Positions 16,293-21,401 of a DNA stretch of 21,401 bases are shown here, one piece after another. The notes below the pieces were generated by a model. It was not told where the DNA came from and ran no database searches. It saw nothing but the letters and a program-made list of their open reading frames with translations. The DNA is taken from contig LRSR01013268.1 in assembly GCA_001579985.1 (NCBI GenBank), positions 1-21,401 of the forward strand. Direction: 5' to 3'. Each line of letters starts with the position of its first letter. Position 1 is the stretch's first letter. This DNA is from Hypsibius dujardini (Eukaryota; Tardigrada; Eutardigrada; Parachela; Hypsibiidae). Position numbers and translations under genes: made by a program.

Positions 16293-17992
16293 TCAACAGG
16301 TCGCCATCTCACCACCCGTGCCGGAATCATTCGATACGGAGAGTTTGGAGCTGCCGCGTGAGTTAAGGGAACCGCGCTTGGCCTTGAGGGAGGCCCTTGA
16401 TGACGGCGGCGGCGCCCCTGAGGACGGTGCTGCCGAGGGGGAAGAGGGAACTGTCGCGTCCGTTGATGACGCCGATAAGGGCGACTGCAGCCGCGAGGCC
16501 GCTGAAGCGTCGTACGTCCAGAGGGAGGGGGAGAGGGAGGGCGACGCGCTGGACAGGACCTGGCTGTAGTTGTTGCCGTAGTAGCAGTTCCGACTGCTAG
16601 ACATACCGCCGCTGCGGGATGAGGACATGCCCGAGGAGCCGGACGGGAGGGAATGCGACGAGGGCACCATGATAGGCTGGCTGGTCATCTGCGGCTTGCT
16701 GCGGTGCGTGCGCCGCGCGCAGTAACTCTTAAAGTAGTAGGCAAAGTTGTCGTCGAACTTGCACTGTCCGAGCCAGGGGTGCGCGAGGATTTGGTCCAGG
16801 GTCGGTCGCTGTTCCGGTTTGGTGGCCAGGCAACGTCGGATAAGATCTTTGGCGCCTGTGAATCACAAGGAAAGAAGTTGAGTTAGAAAACAACCGTGGA
16901 CTGGTGAGAAAGGACCAAAGGGCGAACGGTGCAGCGTGCGTGGGGAGAAACACGAACAAGTTACAGTAAACATCCATTGATGAGGCAGGCAGGCAGGCAG
17001 GCAGACAGTAAAACAGACGGATAGTCAGTAGTAAGTCGGATAGGTTGTAGAAGGACAGACAAATAGTCAAGACAGAGAAGTGGATACTTACGGTCTGAGA
17101 TTCGGGGGCTCATGGTCTGAAAGCAGATGTTATTCCGGAGGATCTGGTCCTCAGTCTCGTAGGGAATGTCACCGGTGAGCATATCGTACAGGAGGATGCC
17201 GAGGGACCAGACGGTGCCGGCGGATGTATGGAACACCCCTGTCTTCACCCATTCCGGTGGGCAGTAGACTTTGGTTCCCGCTGGGGAAAACAACGACACA
17301 ATCGATTAGCAATGATGACGGTGGCAGGGTACAAAACAGCTTTCGCACACATAAAACACAAGAGCAGAAAGTGCAGTTGCCCATTACGTCGCCGCCCCCA
17401 GACGACTGAGTCAGCGACCCGCAAAAACGACAACAGACACCACCACAAACACACACAGGCAGACAATTATCACTACCAAAGGGCACGGATTCTCCCCTTA
17501 CCATCGTATCCCTCGTAGGAGTCGGGTTTCATCTCCTCACTCGATCCGAAATCAATGAGATAGCATCGGCCGGTGTGCATGTCCACGAGGATGTTCTCAT
17601 CTTTGATGTCGCGGTGACAAATTCCGCTCTCGTGGCAGGCAACAACTGTCTCTACAATCTGCGCGGCGAAACAACAAACCAAAATTAGACACTGCGGTTT
17701 CGTGTCTGACTGCAGATACTCAACATGTCTAGACGTTGTAAAGTCTGCTTTCTGCCTGCATGCCTGCTAAGACTCGTCTCACCTGACGGAAAAAGACGCG
17801 GGCAATGAATTCGTCGAGCGCGCCGCGCTGTGTGATAAAGTCAAAGAGGTCCTGCACCGGGTCCGGCCGCTCCAGAACAATCACGTGGTTCCCGTCCTCT
17901 GCCTGATAGTGATCGAGCAGGCTCACCACGCCGGGCAGGTGCTGGACCTTGGAATGCATCGCCACTTCCAGGGGCACTTGCACGCCTTTCAT
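16293..17992 (-). CDS. PIM-family serine/threonine protein kinase, 5'-partial (four exons)
   Basis: Exons on the minus strand are 17992-17783, 17658-17502, 17280-17092 and 16855-16293. All introns are GT-AG (124, 221 and 236 nt) and phases match, giving 372 aa visible. Exon 1 here holds the helix C Glu region (VPLEV) and the PIM hinge [12 protein letters not shown], whose prolines are the family hallmark. Exon 2 has the catalytic loop HRDIKDEN and DFGSS. Exon 3 has CPPEW in place of APE, then [18 protein letters not shown]. Exon 4 has [23 protein letters not shown], closing the domain, then a Ser/Pro-rich tail of ~130 aa ending MATC and TGA at 16293. PIM kinases are constitutively active survival and growth kinases in the cytosol and nucleus. 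The glycine-rich loop and start codon are not in these exons. Paralogue assignment is not possible. Confidence 0.92.
16983..17004. repeat. (GGCA)n microsatellite in kinase intron 3
   Basis: Five GGCA units followed by CAGA within the intron 16856-17091. Confidence 0.9.
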
Positions 17993-19851
17993 CTGCACAG
18001 GGAAGAAAAACAAAACACACGAAGGTTAGAAAGAGGATATCAGCGGCGCGGAATCAGCGCAAGAAGTGTAATTAGAAAGCGGGCACATTGTACTCTCGCA
18101 ATTCCCCAGCACTACTATTACACAATCATCAACACACAACCTGACCACCCACCCAAATCAATCAACAAATCTCGTCGTCGTCGCGGAGCAGAGAAGCCGT
18201 TTCGAAAAGTTCACATCGTTAAAAATACCCCCCCCCCTCTCCTCTCGAAACAGACACACGGCGATCAAACATAGCATGTGCGCGCGGCACTCCCACAGAG
18301 ATACCATTTTTCACGACGGCGACTACTACAACTACCAGAGAGACCACTACTGTACGGGGGAACAGACACGGACAGGCAGTGCACTATCTAGGGAAGGGAC
18401 TCAAATCGTAGACTTTACAAAACGTCGAGGACATGTTGGCGTTGCCGTCGTCGTCGCCGCCACACACTTCCCGTGTCTCCGTGCCAAGGCGAGAGACTGG
18501 CGAGCTCAAGATAGACATTCGCGCAAGGGGAGAGCTCTCTTCTGGGACGAATCATTCAGGCAGGCAGGCAGGAAGCCCTATTTAATCTGTCTAGCCGTAA
18601 TCTCATGGCCGCCCGCGCGTCGTTCTTCCACCATCTCGCCCCACAAGACACAAGACAGACACGGCAACGTGTGGTGGTGGTGTGGCATCATGGGTTTCCT
18701 GATAAGGCAAGATTATTATAAAGAGCACAGCACCACCATAGCCGCCGCAACGTTTTAGGCGGGCCCGAAAGCACACAGACACTTTCCCATATCTCTTCTT
18801 CCTCCCGCTGCCGCCGTCCCTTCGCCAAACATAGCATGTAAGCGACAACAGCCTCAAGACTACTCGTCCTACAAGCCCCATTGTGTCTGTCCTGTACTGT
18901 CTGCATCTAAAGTTCCGATTCCAACAGCCGGCCTCGAAACCAAAACGCATACGCAAGCCCCTTAGCAATCTGTCTGTTGTACACTCCCGCGATTTGTATT
19001 GGTGGTAGTAAGTGCAGCCATTGTTAGTGTTACGAAACGTGAATGTACGAGGCACATGATGTATCAGGGTTGTCGTTTTCGTTGGCGGAATTCTACGTTT
19101 ACACCCTCGCCATTTCATTTGTTGTGTTCGTGTCTAGTTGTCTCTCACTGGAAAACACGTATACACATTTCAGGATATGACGGAGAAACAGGCTGGTCCG
19201 TCCCGGGCACTTTTGACAGCATACACACACACACACATACAGGAAACTCACAGACACCGACAAAGCATTGTACATAAACATACGCGACAAGTCTGTGAGA
19301 CTTTTTCCATTCTCATCGTGACGTAATTCGCGTCCAGTCTCACTGACACCTAACCGTGTGGAATCTCTCAATTGAGTTGCGCGACGACCGATGACGTCAG
19401 TGCCGGGCGGCACTCTTCGAGAGGACTCTCCCCTCGCGCTCTAATCAATAATCAAAAACGTCAGGTGAAATACCCTTTTTTTCTCTGCGTGAGTTTGCTA
19501 TTTTTCTCAGTCGCCTACGCGGCAGTTTTCTCCATCCGCAACGAACCACCACCACGTTGTAATAGACGCGACACGACAGTGTAATAGTACCTGTAGATTT
19601 CTAGACACTCAAGGGACAGAAAAAAAACCGCCAGTTCAGGGGCAAAAAGGTGACTTGGAAAAAAAGCGCGTCTTTTCTGCTGATGAAACACACACACAGA
19701 CAAGACCACGCCGACGAAGGAACGAACGCAGCGTCAGACACCCGGTGATCAAAACGGATCTAGCGACAGTCAAACACACCTCCTGATGAAAGTACAGTTT
19801 TTCCTGCTGGCATCACGCGAAAATGTCTGCTGTGTCTGCCACGATAGTTAC
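17993..19851 (-). other. Probable long intron upstream of the visible kinase exons
   Basis: The acceptor CTGTGCAG|ATG ends at 17993 and is well formed. I searched the minus strand for a glycine loop or VAIK-like codons and found none in this interval. It has a C-run near 18224, CTGCC/GGCA tracts near 18559, and (CA)n at about 19223-19238. Confidence 0.5.
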
Positions 19852-19962
19852 CTTCCAGCACTTTCCTTCTTTCTGCCGTTTTCTGAAGAGGTTCACAACC
19901 CGGTCAACGAACATCATACGCGAAACAATTAAATTCAAAATTGCCCAAAGTTTCCAAGTACT
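19852..19962 (-). CDS. Candidate upstream exon of the PIM-like kinase
   Basis: On the minus strand a strong pyrimidine tract plus CCGCAG acceptor (ending at 19963) is followed by 111 open bases and an AAG|GTAACT donor (19852/19851). Read in phase 0 it encodes 37 residues ending LFRKRQKEGKCWK, and would join in frame to the exon at 17992. The spacing K/R-rich...CW...G..VPLE recalls the beta3 to helix C linker of PIM/PASK kinases. Against it: there is no clear VAIK lysine and no glycine loop. It could instead be an alternative first exon starting at the double ATG, or chance. Confidence 0.28.
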
Positions 19963-21401
19963 CTGCGGATGACGAGGGGGAAGGGGGGAAACGCCCAAGC
20001 CTGAAAACGCGGCGGCTATGACCTACAGCGCATTTCCTAAATTCCAGGCAGGCAAGACAAACGGGGGGAAACGCCCAAACAAGAAAAAATTTCAAGGACG
20101 GGAGCGTGCGCCTATTCAATACGCAAAACACTAATCCCACAGACGTCGTCTCTCTTCCAGGAATGCGGAATGTAGCTTTCCCGGAAAGCGGTCTCGTCAC
20201 GGGATCATCAGGTCGGACAGACAGACAGACAGATAACGGCCCCGGAAAGTCGCCGTCGAGACATGCCGTACACATAGACAATCTCAATAGAGTGCATCAT
20301 GTGATGTGTATGTGTGCGGGATCGGATAAATAACAATGTGACCGTATGATGTGGCGCTTTGCGAGTCGCCCCCCACATCAAAGAGAGCGAGAGAGAGACA
20401 GACCAACCGACGACGACGGATGAGCAAGAGCAGATCGAGGTTACGCGCCAGCGTTGTGATTTCGCAACTCCGTCTAGCACTCACTACTCTCACACACACA
20501 CGCACACTACCCTCTCCGTCGTCCTCATCTCCACAACACTAAAGAGCTAGCTCGATTTTGCCCCCTCTCTTCAAAATGGCGACCACCAACCACCACATGC
20601 TTTCGCACCACCGCCGCCGCTGAGTCGCAGTGCATCTCGTGGCCTATGACCAATTTTCCCGCTCACTCACGACCAACGATCGATCGATACCAAAACAAGC
20701 CGTAGTAAAGTGAAGCAGAAAAGAGGCGGGTGAGAGAAGGCGGCAAACTCTCTCTCTGTCGTAGACTGAGTAGTGAGTGGTGCGTCAGTTGGTAGGTGGG
20801 AAAGGAAGGAAACGAGAAAAACAAATATAGCCCGCGTGATCGTCTACGTCTTGGGGCGTTCACAGACGTTTGTTGCTGTATGCGGAGCGCCTGCCTGAGT
20901 CATGGAGTGAGGGGAAGCGCTCAAAAGAAGCAAAGAGAAAGATTTGTTGTCAACGGCCTCTCCGTCGGTCGTGTCTGACGGTTGCCTGTCTGTCTGTCTG
21001 AGTTTTCGGCCTCTTTGACGTGTACACCCCGGCGTGCCTTCCGGCGGTTGCAAAACTCTCGCTCACTCGGTACTGGGGGGCCGAAATGATTCATAGAGCC
21101 CGTGTGTCTGTGTGCCCGCTCTCTCGAGCATGATGTCTGAGTCTGTCTGTCTGTCTGTCTGCTGTGCCTTAAACCCCTCCAAGACCGCGCGCGCGCCGCG
21201 CACAGACAACATTCCTCAAGTTGAACGGGTAATTACCACTCGCTTGCCTTCCGTCTGTCTTCTTGTTTCGCGACACAGAGTTTGCCTTGAAGGGGAAAAG
21301 AATGGCGCGCGGATTCTTGGTTCGGAGTAGTGGCCTTTTCATTGCACAATTTATTTCCCTGTCTACCTCTAACCAGCTTCTTGATAGTCTGTTTTCATAG
21401 A
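19963..21401. other. GC-rich flank, no gene assigned
   Basis: Holds short CAGA/GTCT tracts (20217-20231, 20987-21000, 21139-21161), a YY1-like CAAAATGGCGAC at about 20571-20582, and CT/GA-rich patches. A promoter or first exon of the kinase could lie here or beyond, but I could not place one. Confidence 0.35.

Noticed and set aside
16075-16569. 164-codon plus-strand frame
   Set aside because: Antisense to the kinase last exon and 3' UTR; GC-rich shadow.
18276-19118. 160- and 171-codon frames on opposite strands
   Set aside because: Within the presumed long kinase intron, overlapping each other, with no recognisable domain or biased codon use.

Overview
The window reads as metazoan genomic DNA in two parts. 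Positions 1 to about 7.7 kb hold an AT-rich, gene-dense Maverick/Polinton-type element (adintovirus-like). About 15.2 to 20 kb holds a host PIM-family Ser/Thr kinase gene on the minus strand, with GT-AG introns and a poly(A) site. Between and around them lies DNA rich in CAGA/CAGACA microsatellites and minisatellites. I infer an invertebrate host; such repeats are common in lophotrochozoans such as molluscs, but nothing here fixes the taxon.

Element, left to right. The C-terminal part of a protein-primed family B DNA polymerase (cut by the window edge) is followed by a hairpin, then a 592-aa major capsid protein. An adenain-like cysteine protease follows in the -1 frame; its frame has no ATG upstream of the conserved core, and a U_UUA_AAA slippery heptamer lies where the two frames overlap. 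Next come a small predicted secreted Cys-rich protein on the minus strand, a FtsK/HerA-type packaging ATPase, and a 48-bp tandem repeat between convergent genes. Then come two divergently transcribed genes of unknown function. One (minus) has an 87-nt intron in its coding region; the other (plus) has a 118-nt intron in its 5' UTR. Both have an AATAAA signal overlapping the stop codon. Their shared upstream region holds TATA boxes, AP-1/ETS-like sites and a near-perfect hairpin with 65-bp arms. Integrase, minor capsid gene and terminal inverted repeats are not seen, so the element continues to the left and its right edge is not defined. The readable genes are intact, which suggests a recent or still functional copy.

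Middle (about 7.7 to 15.2 kb). I find no convincing protein gene. It holds (CA)n, (CAGA)n, (CAGACA)n, GAACCGGGAT-type and 16-bp CT-rich minisatellites, a 69-bp duplication, twin foldback hairpins at 11.4 kb, a 137-bp imperfect inverted repeat at 13.3 kb, and a possible orphan promoter near 14.4-14.5 kb.

Right. Four exons of a PIM-like kinase (16293-17992, minus) encode the region from helix C through the end of the kinase domain plus a Ser-rich tail: 372 codons of protein visible, with a roughly 1-kb 3' UTR. The glycine-rich loop is not in the window. One phase-compatible candidate upstream exon (19852-19962) is proposed with low confidence.

The main points for a second look are the apparent MCP/protease -1 frameshift, the paired spliced genes with stop-overlapping poly(A) signals, and the large hairpin between their promoters.
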